From positions 1 through 64,000 of the forward strand of contig JAHBVF010000018.1 in NCBI GenBank assembly GCA_019637685.1: DNA of 64,000 nt, given 5' to 3'. The notes beneath the pieces were generated by a model, which saw nothing but the letters and a program-made list of their open reading frames with translations, searched no databases and was not told the DNA's origin. This stretch comes from Caldilineaceae bacterium. Lineage in GTDB: Bacteria; Chloroflexota; Anaerolineae; Caldilineales; Caldilineaceae. A program made the translations under genes and the position numbers. Below are positions 36,402-46,404 of the stretch, piece by piece. Each line of letters starts with the position of its first letter. Position 1 is the first letter of the stretch.

Positions 36402-36725
36402 TTAAAAAATTCCCAGCTCGTCCTTGGCATCATCCGACATCATATCGGGATTCCAGAAAGGCGTCCAGACCAGATGGACATTCACCTCGTCCAGGTTGGG
36501 GAAGGCGTTGTGGGTGGTGCGTTGCACATCGGTGATGATCTGCGGCCCCGCGGGACAGCCTGGACTGGTCAGCGTCATTGTGATCTCCGCGTGCTTTTCC
36601 GTATTCACTTCGATGTCGTAAATCAGCCCCAAATCGACGATATTCATCATCAATTCCGGGTCCTGCACGTTGGCCTTGATTTCGGCCCGGACTTCATCCG
36701 GGGTGGGCAATGTAATGTCACTCAT
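36402..36725 (-). CDS. SufT/DUF59 iron-sulfur assembly protein
   Basis: A 107-residue MIP18/DUF59 protein. 'DPELMMNIVDLGLIYDIEV' and 'MTLTSPGCPAGPQI' with the conserved Cys are diagnostic of SufT-like maturation factors that help deliver Fe-S clusters. Last gene of the suf operon, 17 bp after the Rieske gene. Confidence 0.92.
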   Translation of the reverse strand: MSDITLPTPDEVRAEIKANVQDPELMMNIVDLGLIYDIEVNTEKHAEITMTLTSPGCPAGPQIITDVQRTTHNAFPNLDEVNVHLVWTPFWNPDMMSDDAKDELGIF

Positions 36726-36742
36726 AGGATAGCTCTCCAGCT

Positions 36743-37063
36743 TTAGAACGGTCGCTCAACAAAAATGTCATCGCCATCTATTTCCACAGCGTAGGTATTG
36801 GTGGCTTCAAAGGCGGGCATACTCAACGCCGCGCCTGTGCGAATGTCGAAACGTGCGCCGTGGCGGGGGCACTGAACCTGGCATTCATTCATCACTTCCC
36901 CCTCCACCAGTGGCCCGCCGTCGTGGGTACAGACGTCCTCAATCGCGTGCAGTTCCCCGTCCAGGTTGAAGATGGCGATGCGCACACCGCCGATCTCCAC
37001 CAGTTTGCGCCCGCCCACGGGGATGTCGGAGACGCTGGCTACTTTTGCAAAATCTTCTGTCAT
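36743..37063 (-). CDS. Rieske-type [2Fe-2S] ferredoxin
   Basis: A 106-residue soluble Rieske domain of the non-haem-iron-oxygenase-ferredoxin type. The cluster ligands are Cys45/His47 (CTHDGG) and Cys65/His68 (CPRHG). No membrane anchor is present. TGAGGA precedes the ATG at 37063. In suf operons such ferredoxins may supply electrons to cluster assembly; that is inference. Confidence 0.92.
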   Translation of the reverse strand: MTEDFAKVASVSDIPVGGRKLVEIGGVRIAIFNLDGELHAIEDVCTHDGGPLVEGEVMNECQVQCPRHGARFDIRTGAALSMPAFEATNTYAVEIDGDDIFVERPF

Positions 37064-37149
37064 ATCCTCACCAAAACGGTTGGGATGGCAGGATGCGGAG
37101 ACGATGGGTGAAGAATACTCCATCATCTCCGCATCCTATCATCATTTCT

Positions 37150-37530
37150 TTACTCCGGCCATTCATCCAGGCCATATAGCCCGGCTTTTAACGCTTTCAA
37201 CGGCAACAGAGCACATTTCAGACGCACCGGGCCGATCTCAATACCCAGCAGATCGAGAATATACTCTTTGCCCCACTCCTTGAGATCTTCCACCGGCGTG
37301 CCGACGATCTCTTCCATTATCATCGACGCGCTGGCCTGGCTGATGGCACAGCCCCGTCCGTCAAAGGCAGCGTCGGTCACAACGCCATCAGCCACTTTTA
37401 GCTCAATCGTAATTTCATCCCCGCAAAAAGGATTGGTGTCGTGATAGTGAACATCCGGCCCATCAATGTGGCCCTTGCGTCGCGGATGTTTGTAGTGGTC
37501 GAGGATAGCCTCGCGGTATAGCTGGTCCAT
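37150..37530 (-). CDS. sufU: SufU-type sulfur relay/scaffold protein
   Basis: A 126-residue zinc-dependent sulfurtransferase that accepts persulfide from SufS. Conserved Cys36 and Asp38 (NPFCGD), Cys61 (GRGCAIS) and Cys106 (RLKCALL) are all present. The SufU-type insertion between the second and third Cys is seen. It is separated from sufS by the antitoxin/broken toxin pair. Confidence 0.93.
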   Translation of the reverse strand: MDQLYREAILDHYKHPRRKGHIDGPDVHYHDTNPFCGDEITIELKVADGVVTDAAFDGRGCAISQASASMIMEEIVGTPVEDLKEWGKEYILDLLGIEIGPVRLKCALLPLKALKAGLYGLDEWPE

Positions 37531-37825
37531 TTATTTTATCTTTCTATTCAAGCCCAGTGCTTTTCTGACATGAGAAAGAGTTGTGCCGATGAGGCTATCG
37601 TTGAACTTGCCGAGAACAGCGATCACAAGTGACTGGTGCATTGTGACCAATTTGCCACATCGAACGACAGAACTTACACGCAAACCAGTTTCTACGAAAT
37701 CCGTATCATTTGACTGGACAGTAAACTCATACTCCAGCAACGGGCGCTTTGTGTTTGAACTGATGTCTGGTTAAGTCGGTGAATGGAAACGGGACCAACA
37801 CCACAGCACCACGTAAAACATTCAT
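37531..37825 (-). pseudogene. Broken PemK/MazF-type toxin gene
   Basis: The first frame starts at the ATG overlapping the antitoxin stop and reads 'MNVLRGAVVLVPFPFTDLTRHQFKHK', the family N-terminus, then meets a stop after about 32 codons. A second frame continues with 'YEFTVQSNDTDFVETGLRVSSVVRCGKLVTMH' and 'LSHVRKALGL', the family C-terminus. The break is a frameshift near AAACACAAAGCGCCC, and about 30 residues expected in between appear to be missing. The toxin is therefore probably inactive. Confidence 0.75.
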
Positions 37826-38067
37826 GCAGTTGCCTGTGATAAGTCTGGTTCAGAAACCATAAGATCGTCGTAGATGTCTTCCTCTGGATCATTCCAGAAA
37901 TCTAACGCTGACTCGGCAAGAGACAACCAGTTGATATCTTCCCATTCCTGCCCATCTACATCCATCAACACTGGCAAGCGTTTGCGGAGCTTTGTTTTTT
38001 CCTCTTCGTTCAGGAGCAGAATTGCCGTAGAAATCTGCTCAACGGTGAGTTTCAGCGCTAATGACAT
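37822..38067 (-). CDS. Antitoxin of a PemK/MazF-type pair
   Basis: An 81-residue helical, acidic protein ('ALKLTVEQISTAILLLNEEEKTKLRKRLPVLM', span) with a GGGAGG box before the ATG at 38067. Its stop overlaps the start of the broken toxin (ATGA). It sits 14 bp after sufS and is presumably read from the suf operon. With its toxin inactivated it may be a relic. Confidence 0.75.
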   Translation of the reverse strand: MSLALKLTVEQISTAILLLNEEEKTKLRKRLPVLMDVDGQEWEDINWLSLAESALDFWNDPEEDIYDDLMVSEPDLSQATA

Positions 38068-38081
38068 AATTGACCTCCCGT

Positions 38082-39326
38082 TCAAAACGCAAAAATCCGG
38101 CCAGTCTTCTCCAATCCTACCACCAGTTTGTCCACTTCTTCAAAGGTGTTGTAGAGATAAAAACTGGCCCGCGCGCTGGCGACGATCCCCAGTCGGTCGT
38201 GGATGGGCTGGGCGCAGTGATGGCCGGCCCGGATGGCAATGCCGTCTCCGTCCAGAACTGCCGAGAGGTCGTGGGGATGAATATCCCCCAGCGTGAAAGC
38301 GACCAGACCACCCCGCTGTTCCGGTCCAGGCCCCAAAATGCGCAGACCCTCCACCTGGGCGAGACGCTCGTAGGCATAGCTGGTCAGGGCGTGCTCGTGC
38401 TGCCAAATCCAATCTAACCCGATTTCCTGCAAAAAGTCCACCGCCGCGCCCAGGCCAATGCCTTCAGCGATGGCCGGTGTGCCTGCCTCAAATTTATAGG
38501 GCAGGGTATTCCAGCGGCTACCGCTCATTTTCACTTCCCGGATCATATCGCCGCCGCCCATAAAGGGGGGCATGGCCTCCAGCAGTTCCCGCTTGCCGTA
38601 GAGGATGCCGATACCCGTCGGCCCGCACATTTTGTGGCCGCTGAAGACGAGGAAATCCGCGTCCAACGCCTGCACATCCACGGGCATGTGGGGCACGCTC
38701 TGGCTGGCGTCGACGAGGGCCAGCGCACCGACCGCGTGGGCGGCCTGCACCAGTTGCGCGGCCGGGTTGACTGTGCCCAACACATTGCTCACGTGGACAA
38801 AGGCAAAGAGCTTCGTGCGCTCGGTCAGTAGTGTGTCCAGTTGGCTCAAGTCCAACAGCCCGCCGTCAGTGATGGGCACATAGCGCAGGGTAAAACCCAA
38901 CTGCTCCTGCAATATCTGCCAGGGCACGATATTGCTGTGGTGCTCCATCTCCGTAATCAGCACCTCATCGCCGGGACCCAAATTGGCACGGCCCCAGCTG
39001 TGCGCCACCACATTGATGGCTTCGGTGGCGTTGCGGGTAAAGATCGTCTGCTTGTCGCTGGCCGCGTTGATAAAGTGGGCAATGCGTGCCCGCGCCTCTT
39101 CGTAGGCCGTCGTCGCTTCTTCGCTCAGCGTGTGTACGCCCCGGTGAATATTCGAGTTGTAACGGCGGTAATAGTTGTCCAGGGACTCGATAACAGCCAG
39201 GGGTTTTTGGGTGGTGGCCGCGTTGTCCAAATAGACCAGCGGCTTGCCGTGGACCTGGCGTTCCAGGACGGGGAAGAGGGAGCGAAGGGAAAGAACTTTT
39301 GGGTCGGCGGTGTGCGAGAGATTCAT
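38082..39326 (-). CDS. sufS: Cysteine desulfurase SufS
   Basis: A 414-residue class II PLP enzyme that takes sulfur from cysteine as a persulfide. PLP-binding Lys232 (SGHKMCGPTG) and the persulfide Cys371 (RAGHHCAQP) are visible, with N-terminal 'VYLDNAATTQKP'. It acts with SufU, encoded two genes later. Preceded by a sulfurtransferase gene across a palindromic spacer. Confidence 0.96.
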   Translation of the reverse strand: MNLSHTADPKVLSLRSLFPVLERQVHGKPLVYLDNAATTQKPLAVIESLDNYYRRYNSNIHRGVHTLSEEATTAYEEARARIAHFINAASDKQTIFTRNATEAINVVAHSWGRANLGPGDEVLITEMEHHSNIVPWQILQEQLGFTLRYVPITDGGLLDLSQLDTLLTERTKLFAFVHVSNVLGTVNPAAQLVQAAHAVGALALVDASQSVPHMPVDVQALDADFLVFSGHKMCGPTGIGILYGKRELLEAMPPFMGGGDMIREVKMSGSRWNTLPYKFEAGTPAIAEGIGLGAAVDFLQEIGLDWIWQHEHALTSYAYERLAQVEGLRILGPGPEQRGGLVAFTLGDIHPHDLSAVLDGDGIAIRAGHHCAQPIHDRLGIVASARASFYLYNTFEEVDKLVVGLEKTGRIFAF

Positions 39327-39346
39327 TGGTTTCCTGGCCTGATGGG

Positions 39347-39512
39347 TATTGCGTATTTCGTATTGCGTAAGCAGTGACCTTTATGGCCTATCGGTTCGTC
39401 GAGGGGTAGTGGAGAATATCTGTCAATACGAAAGGATATTTTTCGTACCCAACGCTCAATTTCGATATGTCCCCTCAACGCCACTTACCTACGCAATAAG
39501 AAATACGCAATA
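39347..39512. repeat. Inverted repeat TATTGCGTATTTCGTATTGCGTA
   Basis: Two 23-bp arms (39347-39369 and 39490-39512) match at 22 of 23 positions and bracket about 120 bp of unremarkable sequence between sufS and the sulfurtransferase gene. Confidence 0.7.
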
Positions 39513-39515
39513 GCT

Positions 39516-40367
39516 CTATCGCTCAATCGGCAGGCCGACCGCGTTGCCCCACTCGGTCCAGCTACCGTCATAATTGCGGACTTTTTCGTAGCCCAAGAGA
39601 TATTTTAACACGAACCAACTGTGGCTGCTGCGCTCGCCAATGCGGCAATAGGCCACAATGTCGTCGCTGGGCTTCAGCCCCTGCTCGGTTTCATAGATGG
39701 CACGCAGTTCAGTCGCGCTTTTGAAAGTGCCGTCCTCGTTGGCTGCCCGCGCCCAGGGCACATTCTTGGCACCCCGAATGTGGCCGCCCCGCAGCGCGCC
39801 TTCCTGGGGATAGTTTGCCATGTGCAGCAATTCGCCCCGATATTCGGCTGGGCTGCGCACATCTACCAGCGGCTTGCCCGCGGCCTGGTGGGCCAGGGTG
39901 TCGCTGCGCAGGGCACGAACGGGAGCGTCGTTGCGATCCTTGGCCACATACTGGCTGGGGGTGACACTGGGCTTCTCCCGTGTCAGTTCCCGGCCTTCGT
40001 CGATCCATTTCTGCCTGCCGCCGTCCATCACTTTGGCATTGGTGTGGCCAAAAAGCTGAAAAACCCAAAAAGCGTAGGTGGCCCACCAGTTAGATTTGTC
40101 GCCATAGAAGACGACAGTCGTGTCATTGCTCACGCCCAGTTTGCGCATCAGTCCTTCAAAGGCTGCCTTGCCAATGTAGTCCCGCACCAGCGCGTCGTTC
40201 AGGTCATCCTGCCAGTCAATCTTCAGCGCACCGGGAATGTGGCCGGTGTCGTAGAGAAGCACATCTTCATTTGATTCCAACAAGCGCACATTGGCGTCGT
40301 TGCCGTGCGCGGCCACCCAATCGGTACTGACCAGAACTTCGGGATGTACATAGCCTTTGTCGCTCAT
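39516..40367 (-). CDS. Thiosulfate/3-mercaptopyruvate sulfurtransferase (two rhodanese domains)
   Basis: A 283-residue protein with two rhodanese domains. The catalytic loop in the second is CRIGERS, typical of thiosulfate sulfurtransferases of the SseA/TST group. GGAGG precedes the ATG at 40367. Inserted between sufD and sufS, it may feed sulfur into cluster assembly or detoxify persulfide; that placement is unusual and the role is inference. Confidence 0.92.
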   Translation of the reverse strand: MSDKGYVHPEVLVSTDWVAAHGNDANVRLLESNEDVLLYDTGHIPGALKIDWQDDLNDALVRDYIGKAAFEGLMRKLGVSNDTTVVFYGDKSNWWATYAFWVFQLFGHTNAKVMDGGRQKWIDEGRELTREKPSVTPSQYVAKDRNDAPVRALRSDTLAHQAAGKPLVDVRSPAEYRGELLHMANYPQEGALRGGHIRGAKNVPWARAANEDGTFKSATELRAIYETEQGLKPSDDIVAYCRIGERSSHSWFVLKYLLGYEKVRNYDGSWTEWGNAVGLPIER

Positions 40368-40451
40368 GGAAGCCTCCGTGAAAATTGGTTCATTGGTTGA
40401 TCCGTTCACTGGTGGAAGGCTGTATTTCCAATCAACCAATGAACCAGTCTC

Positions 40452-41804
40452 TTACCCGCCGATTTTACGTTCGATGACTCGTTCTAGCTTATGCTGCACA
40501 GACTCCACCGGAACCCGATCCAGCACTTCCTGGAAAAAGCCCTGAACAATCATACGCTCTGCCTGGGGACGGGTCAAACCGCGGGCCATGAGATAGAAGA
40601 CGTATTCGTCCTCCACCTGAGATGCAGTGGCCGCGTGGGTGCAACGCACATCGTCGGCCTCGATCTCCAGGCCGGGAATGCTGTCCGCCCGGGCTGTGCC
40701 ATCCAGCACCAGATTGCCGTTGCGCTGGAAGGCATCAGTTTTCTGTGCGCCGGGCAGAACTTTGATGATGCCCATATAGACGTTATGCGCCCGATCCTTC
40801 AGCGCGCCATTGAAGAGCAGATCGCTGAAACAATTGGGCGCGTTGTGGATCTGCAAGGTCTGGTGGTCGATGTGCTGACGACCGGTGGGGAAGTACAGCC
40901 CCAACAGTTCGCCGTGGCCGCCAGGCCCGTTGAGTTCCAGGTCCAGGAAGGCTTTGGTCGTGCGGCTGCCCCAGCTCACCTGAATCCAGCGCAGATCGGT
41001 GTCCCGGCCCATCACCGCCCGCCCGGTCAAGAAATTCCAGGTGCTGTGGTCGAAGTCCTGCAAATTCATATAGCGGACGACTGTATTGTCCGCCATCACC
41101 AGTTCAATAACGCCGCTCTGCATCCCATCTTTGCCACCGATCAGATCGTCCACGACGGTGACGCGGCTGCCTTCTTCGGCCACCAACAATGTGTGGTGAT
41201 AGCCGCCCACGCCGGGGTTCTGATGCAAAATGGCCTGCAAAGGCAATTCGACAGCCACATTTTTGGGCACGTAGACAAACGCGCCTGTGTCCCACAGCGC
41301 CGCGTGCAGCGCGGTGAATTTGTTGCTCTCCGGCTTCACGGCCTGGGTCATAAAGTATTGACGCACCAGTTCCGGGTGTTCCTGCACCGCGCTCTGCAAA
41401 TCGGTGAAGATCACGCCCTGGGCCGCCAGTTCCGGATTGGTGTTGCGATAGAGCACACCGCCATCCTGAAAGATAACACTGGCCGCGCTCTCCATTTCGC
41501 CCAGCTCGCTCTGGAGCACCGCACTCAACTCATTCCGCTTGCTCTCAGCCTGGGGCGTGGCATAGGCGGTGAAGTCCTTCAGATCAAAGCCGGTCAAGCG
41601 GGTGCGTCGCCAGGCTTCGTCGGTGGGCTTCGGCCATTCGATTGCCTGGAAAGTCTGCCAGGCGGCCAGACGGAAATCCAGCATCCATTCCGGCTCGTTA
41701 CGGCTGGCCGACAGTGCCCGCACGCTCTCTTCGCTAAAATCAGCCACCGCGGCCACAGTTTCCATCACTTCGGGTTCTTTTACCAATACGCTCACGTTCG
41801 CCAT
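40452..41804 (-). CDS. sufD: Fe-S cluster assembly protein SufD
   Basis: A 450-residue beta-helix protein, partner of SufB in the SufBC2D scaffold. 'GAFVYVPKNVAVELPLQAI', 'HHTLLVAEEGSRVTVVDDL' and 'LQIHNAPNCFSDLLFNGALKDRAHNVYMG' (span) are family features. The ATG at 41804 touches an AAGG; the GTG at 41795 has better spacing and is a possible alternative. Confidence 0.93.
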   Translation of the reverse strand: MANVSVLVKEPEVMETVAAVADFSEESVRALSASRNEPEWMLDFRLAAWQTFQAIEWPKPTDEAWRRTRLTGFDLKDFTAYATPQAESKRNELSAVLQSELGEMESAASVIFQDGGVLYRNTNPELAAQGVIFTDLQSAVQEHPELVRQYFMTQAVKPESNKFTALHAALWDTGAFVYVPKNVAVELPLQAILHQNPGVGGYHHTLLVAEEGSRVTVVDDLIGGKDGMQSGVIELVMADNTVVRYMNLQDFDHSTWNFLTGRAVMGRDTDLRWIQVSWGSRTTKAFLDLELNGPGGHGELLGLYFPTGRQHIDHQTLQIHNAPNCFSDLLFNGALKDRAHNVYMGIIKVLPGAQKTDAFQRNGNLVLDGTARADSIPGLEIEADDVRCTHAATASQVEDEYVFYLMARGLTRPQAERMIVQGFFQEVLDRVPVESVQHKLERVIERKIGG

Positions 41805-41897
41805 CCTTATGCTATGACAAGATAACAAGGCGAAGGGGTGACAAGGCGAGGGAAGTTGTTGCACCGCCACCTTGCCACCCTTTCAGCCGGTCATCTC

Positions 41898-43313
41898 TTA
41901 TCCGATACTGCCTTCCATCTGCAATTGGATCAGCCGGTTCATCTCCACGGCGTACTCCATGGGCAGCTCTTTGACCAGCGGCTCAATAAAGCCACCGACA
42001 ATCATTGCAGCGGCCTCATCCTCGCCAATGCCCCGGCTTTGGAGATAGAAGAGTTGCTCCTCGCCGATCTTGCTCACCGAAGCCTCGTGGCCCACGCTCA
42101 CATCGTCCTCTTCGATTTCGATGTACGGATAGGTGTCCGAACGGCTGGCCGGGTCGAGAAGCAGCGCGTCGCAGACCACATTGCTCTTGCTGTGGTGTGC
42201 GCCCTTGGCCACCTTCAACAGGCCGCGATAGCTGGCCCGCCCGCCATCTTTGCTGATGGACTTAGAGACAATTTTGGAACTGGTGTGGGGCGCGCCGTGG
42301 ACAACTTTGCCACCCGCGTCCTGGTGTTGGCCCTTGCCCGCAAAGGCAATCGACAAAATTTCGCCGTGGGCTTTGGGACCCATCATATAGACGGCGGGGT
42401 ATTTCATTGTGACTTTGCTGCCCAGGTTGCCGTCGATCCATTCCATTGTGGCGTTTTCATAGGCCACGGCCCGTTTGGTCACAAGATTGTAGACGTCCGT
42501 GCTCCAGTTCTGGATGGTCGTGTAGCGGCAGCGGGCGTCCTTTTTGATAATAATCTCGACGACCGCGCTGTGCAAGCTGTTGCTGGAATAGATGGGAGCC
42601 GTGCAACCTTCCACATAGTGGACGCTGGCGCCCTCTTCCACAATAATCAGCGTGCGTTCAAACTGGCCCATATTTTCGGCATTGATGCGAAAATAGGCCT
42701 GCAACGGAATGTCCACATTCACGCCCTTGGGCACATAGACAAAGCTGCCGCCGCTCCACACCGCGCTGTTCAGGGCCGCAAATTTATTGTCCGCGGCAGG
42801 GATAATTGTGGCGAAATATTCCCGCACCAAATCCTCGTGCTCACGCAGGCCGCTGTCCATATCCAGGAAGACGACGCCCAGCTTCTCCCACTCCTCTTTC
42901 AGGCTGTGGTAGACCACTTCGGACTCGTACTGTGCGCCCACGCCGGCCAGGAACTTGCGCTCGGCCTCAGGAATACCCAAGCGATCGAAAGTTCGCTTGA
43001 TGTCCTCTGGCACGTTGTCCCAGTCCTTTTCGGCTTTTTCCGACGGGCGCAGATAATAGAAAATATCGTCAAAATCAATACCGCTCAGGTCCGCGCCCCA
43101 GGTGGGCATGGGTTTGGCGAAAAATATGTCCAGTGCGTCGTGGCGAAATTTGCGCATCCATTCCGGCTCGTTCTTCATCGCCGAAATCTGCTCGACCACC
43201 TCGTGGCTGATGCCGCGGGACGCCTTAAAGACTGCCTTCTCGGTGTCACGGAAACCGTACTGGTATTCCTGCTTTACTTCGTCCAGGTGTTCGCGATCGG
43301 ATACTTCTGCCAT
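41898..43313 (-). CDS. sufB: Fe-S cluster assembly protein SufB
   Basis: A 471-residue scaffold protein. '[21 protein letters not shown]', '[23 protein letters not shown]' and '[19 protein letters not shown]' (spans) are canonical. AAAGGAG lies before the ATG. It forms the cluster-building complex with SufC and SufD encoded on either side. Confidence 0.96.
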   Translation of the reverse strand: MAEVSDREHLDEVKQEYQYGFRDTEKAVFKASRGISHEVVEQISAMKNEPEWMRKFRHDALDIFFAKPMPTWGADLSGIDFDDIFYYLRPSEKAEKDWDNVPEDIKRTFDRLGIPEAERKFLAGVGAQYESEVVYHSLKEEWEKLGVVFLDMDSGLREHEDLVREYFATIIPAADNKFAALNSAVWSGGSFVYVPKGVNVDIPLQAYFRINAENMGQFERTLIIVEEGASVHYVEGCTAPIYSSNSLHSAVVEIIIKKDARCRYTTIQNWSTDVYNLVTKRAVAYENATMEWIDGNLGSKVTMKYPAVYMMGPKAHGEILSIAFAGKGQHQDAGGKVVHGAPHTSSKIVSKSISKDGGRASYRGLLKVAKGAHHSKSNVVCDALLLDPASRSDTYPYIEIEEDDVSVGHEASVSKIGEEQLFYLQSRGIGEDEAAAMIVGGFIEPLVKELPMEYAVEMNRLIQLQMEGSIG

Positions 43314-43475
43314 AAGTGTTGCTCCTTTGGGTTTCCCCTGCCCACAGACAAATATTCGGTAAGCAACGGAAACGTGACCCGTGAAAGATGAGGTTACCGA
43401 CTGTTTCCCTACCTCACTCTTCGTGTTTCGTGTTTCGTCAAGAATATGAGGCTATTTCGTGTATACCTGCTGGCC

Positions 43476-44294
43476 TTAGGCCGGAACCAATCCGTTGACC
43501 AATTCCTCTTCTACCCATTTGTAGCCCCGCTCCTCCAACATTTGAGCCACTTCCGGGCCGCCGGTCTTGACGATACGTCCGCCAAAGAAAATACTCACAA
43601 AGTCCGGCTTCACATAGTTCAGAATGCGCTGATAGTGGGTAATGAGCAGAAAGCCCCGATCTTCCGTGGCCAGTTTATTGATGCCGTCGGAAACCACTTG
43701 CAGAGCATCGATGTCCAGGCCAGAGTCGGATTCATCCAGAATGGCGAATTTGGGTTCCAGCATGGCCATCTGCAATACTTCGGTGCGCTTTTTTTCACCG
43801 CCAGAGAAACCGTCATTCAAATAGCGCCGGGCAAAGCTGGCGTCCACATTGAATTCCTTCATCTTGGCGGTCAATTCCCGGCGGAACTCGCGCATGGGCA
43901 TCAAATTGCTGCCGATGACACCGCTGCTGCCATTGCTGTTGCCGTTCTTTTCGGCTTCGGTGTATCCCCGCACATTCGAAACTGCCGTGCGCAGGAAGTT
44001 GGCAACGCTGACGCCCGGCACAGCCACCGGGTATTGGAAGGCCAGGAAAAGGCCAGCCCGCGCCCGCTCGTCGGCTTCCATATCCAGAATACTCTCGCCA
44101 TCCAGCAGGATGTCACCTTCGGTGATGGCATAGTGTGGGTGGCCGGCGATGATGTACGAAAGGGTGGACTTGCCAGAGCCATTCGGCCCCATCATCGCGT
44201 GGATCTCCCCGCTACGCAGGGTCAGGTTCACGCCCTTCAAAATTTCTGTGTCGCCCACAGTGGCGTGAAGATTGCGGATTTCCAAAACGCTCAT
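43476..44294 (-). CDS. sufC: Fe-S cluster assembly ATPase SufC
   Basis: A 272-residue ABC-type ATPase without membrane domains. Walker A is GPNGSGKS (36-43), the signature is '[12 protein letters not shown]', and Walker B is '[14 protein letters not shown]', the SufC-specific form. A low-complexity Asn/Ser insertion (about 120-135, NGNSNGSSG) is unusual. It is the first structural gene after sufR. Confidence 0.96.
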   Translation of the reverse strand: MSVLEIRNLHATVGDTEILKGVNLTLRSGEIHAMMGPNGSGKSTLSYIIAGHPHYAITEGDILLDGESILDMEADERARAGLFLAFQYPVAVPGVSVANFLRTAVSNVRGYTEAEKNGNSNGSSGVIGSNLMPMREFRRELTAKMKEFNVDASFARRYLNDGFSGGEKKRTEVLQMAMLEPKFAILDESDSGLDIDALQVVSDGINKLATEDRGFLLITHYQRILNYVKPDFVSIFFGGRIVKTGGPEVAQMLEERGYKWVEEELVNGLVPA

Positions 44295-44437
44295 TGTTAT
44301 TCTAACTCCTTGAAATGAATTTGCCTCGTCAGAGACAATAACCATTGAAGACACGGCGTTACTAAAGAAAAACCAACGAACCCTATGCCTTGACGATTAC
44401 TTCTCCCGCGCTGCACCGCTTAAGACTGTTAAGGCTT

Positions 44438-45091
44438 TTACGAGTAGACGGTCCTGTCTTTGGTGACTGTAAACGAACAGCCCCCGTCCCCGTCCATAAT
44501 GCAGGCTTCCAGCGCCACATCGTGGCCCAAGACCTGCTGCATCATCTCCTGATCCATATCACAAATCTGCCGGTGCTCCTGAGCCAACTCGTGATAGGGG
44601 CAATTGTACGTTTTCAGCATAATCGTATCGCTGTCCTGGGCAACCACATCGGTCAGCACACCCAAACGCCCAAGCACACCAGCCATCTCCTGCACCCGGT
44701 GAAGCAACACCGGCGACTTGACCGAGCCAGCATAGCGGCTTGCCAACCGTCCACTCACACGCTTGAGCAAATGAGAAATATTGTCCGGCCCAACCATCTC
44801 GAACATCTCTTCCAGCATTGTCAAGGCCAGGTCATCACAATGGCAATCGAAGAGCTTGCGCGATTCCTCTGTGGCCGCGTAGGCGTGATAAGGTCTGCCG
44901 ACACCGGCGTTGACTGTTGTGCGCTCCACATACCCCGCGGCCTGCAGGCCCGTCAAATGCTGGCGCACAGCCGTAGAGGTCACCCCCAACACCTGCTCCA
45001 GCTCTTTAATCGTGACGGAAGGATTGCGTTGCAGATACTCTACAATCTGCCAAGCTGGCGATTCAGTGTCTGCCCCAAATGCGAAAGCCAT
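44438..45091 (-). CDS. sufR: SufR-type iron-sulfur sensing transcriptional repressor
   Basis: A 217-residue regulator. An N-terminal winged helix ('VTIKELEQVLGVTSTAVRQHLTGLQAAGYVER', span) is followed by a sensor part with Cys164, Cys177 (spacing of 12), Cys197 and Cys205, matching the [4Fe-4S] ligand pattern of SufR. It should repress the suf operon when cluster supply is adequate. It is the first gene of the operon and has its own promoter directly upstream. Confidence 0.93.
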   Translation of the reverse strand: MAFAFGADTESPAWQIVEYLQRNPSVTIKELEQVLGVTSTAVRQHLTGLQAAGYVERTTVNAGVGRPYHAYAATEESRKLFDCHCDDLALTMLEEMFEMVGPDNISHLLKRVSGRLASRYAGSVKSPVLLHRVQEMAGVLGRLGVLTDVVAQDSDTIMLKTYNCPYHELAQEHRQICDMDQEMMQQVLGHDVALEACIMDGDGGCSFTVTKDRTVYS

Positions 45092-45132
45092 TGTAGTCCT
45101 TAAAAGATTCTTGTGCCGAAACCGATGAGTCC

Positions 45133-45161
45133 AGTATACCCCAGCCTGCGAGATAAGTCAA
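45133..45161 (-). promoter_or_regulatory. Promoter of sufR and the suf operon
   Basis: Minus-strand TTGACT (45161-45156), a 17-bp spacer and TATACT (45138-45133), about 42 bp before the sufR ATG. No clear long SufR-type palindrome was identified by eye. Confidence 0.75.
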
Positions 45162-45260
45162 TTTTCGCTATTTTATGTGTGAAAATTGCTTCAACTCCAC
45201 AACACGACCTCCATTTTATCATTTCCTGCTGTTCCTGTCGAAATTCAACCGATTGCAGTT

Positions 45261-45289
45261 TTGACAGGAGATCGCCCCCATCCTATAAT
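45261..45289 (+). promoter_or_regulatory. Consensus promoter of yceD-rpmF-fabD
   Basis: TTGACA (45261-45266), a 17-bp spacer and TATAAT (45284-45289) are a perfect consensus. The leader to the yceD ATG would be about 183 nt; within it GTGAGTCT (45353) and AGACTCAC form a short inverted pair. Confidence 0.8.
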
Positions 45290-45478
45290 AGTCGTCTGTC
45301 TGCGTGTATATGTCGTCGGTGTGGGCCTTGCCTCGCCACCGGCTGCATTTGTGAGTCTATGGCTACAGTTCAAAAACTGATTTTTGGCAGTGCAACCCTT
45401 GGCTTGTCCAACGAGGTTTTGCAAAGCGCTCGGTTTTTCAACAGACTCACTTGTGGAGCGCAACTGAAGGAGTTTCCG

Positions 45479-46054
45479 ATGCAGTTTAATGTTGCTCAGT
45501 TATTGAAGGAGCCAATCGGTGCCACCCGCACCTATGAATTGGACGACAGTCTGATCGGTCTGGACCCGGAGTTGGTTCCGCTCTCGCCGCTGACAGGGAC
45601 CCTCCAACTGTTGCGCACACACAGCGGTGTATTGGCCTCGGGACGTTTTGACGCCACTGTTCAGGCCGATTGTGGACGTTGCCTGGAGCCGATCCCAGCC
45701 CAGATCGAAGTAACCTTTGAAGAGAGTTTTCGGCCCCTGACCGAAGTGACCACCGGACGCTATCTGCTCCCGGACGAGTTTGAAGGACAGGAAGAAGAAC
45801 TGGAAGACTTCGCACTGCTGATCGACGATCATCACATTTTGGACATCAGCGAAGTATTGCGCCAGAACATTTGGCTGGCCTTGCCGATGGTTCCCCAATG
45901 CACATTTGCCGATCCGGAGAAGTGCCCCAACCTTGCCGAACGGCTGAAGGAGATGGCCGAAGTTCACGCTGACCTGGCCGATACAGAGGCCCATCCCGAT
46001 GTGGACCCGCGCTGGGCTGCTCTGCTGGCATTACAAAGCGGGGAAGAACAGTAG
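45479..46054 (+). CDS. YceD/DUF177 family protein
   Basis: A 191-residue protein of the YceD group, linked to large-subunit rRNA accumulation in plants and bacteria. Conserved Cys residues in 'DCGRCLEPI' and 'CTFADPEKCPNL' are diagnostic. AAGGAG precedes the ATG. It is followed by rpmF, the near-universal arrangement. Confidence 0.92.
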   Translation: MQFNVAQLLKEPIGATRTYELDDSLIGLDPELVPLSPLTGTLQLLRTHSGVLASGRFDATVQADCGRCLEPIPAQIEVTFEESFRPLTEVTTGRYLLPDEFEGQEEELEDFALLIDDHHILDISEVLRQNIWLALPMVPQCTFADPEKCPNLAERLKEMAEVHADLADTEAHPDVDPRWAALLALQSGEEQ

Positions 46055-46186
46055 CAAAGATAGATAGTGACGCCGAGCAAGTCAAAGAACCCCAATCCCA
46101 GCGGTTGGGCAGCCAACTGACTGACGCTGGCAAGATAAATTGATACGCAACTGTGCAGAATTTTTATACACAAGGAGAGTTTAGAT

Positions 46187-46384
46187 ATGGGACCGCTTCC
46201 CAAGCGAAAGATAAGCAAAGGCCGTCGTAACCGCCGCCGCGCCCACGATGCCATTGGCATTCCCCACCTGGTCAACTGCCAGCAGTGTGGCAAGAAAACC
46301 CTGCCCCATCGGGTCTGCCCCAGCTGTGGCACCTATATGGGTCGGTTGCAAGTGCTGGATGTGGACGAAACACCGGTAGTCTAG
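46187..46384 (+). CDS. rpmF: Ribosomal protein bL32
   Basis: A 65-residue basic ribosomal protein with a zinc ribbon formed by Cys31, Cys34, Cys44 and Cys47. It starts 'MGPLPKRKISKGRRNRRRAH'. AAGGAG precedes the ATG. Confidence 0.96.
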   Translation: MGPLPKRKISKGRRNRRRAHDAIGIPHLVNCQQCGKKTLPHRVCPSCGTYMGRLQVLDVDETPVV

Positions 46385-46404
46385 TGGATTCAGAATTGAC
46401 GAAG

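Noticed and set aside
41838..43391. Long plus-strand open frame opposite sufB
   Set aside because: It is the antisense shadow of a strongly recognisable sufB gene; low-stop frames are expected in GC-rich coding DNA.
45353..45453. A further mobile palindrome in the yceD leader
   Set aside because: The ends (GTGAGTCT/AGACTCAC) match, but the interior is not palindromic and no second copy was seen in the window.
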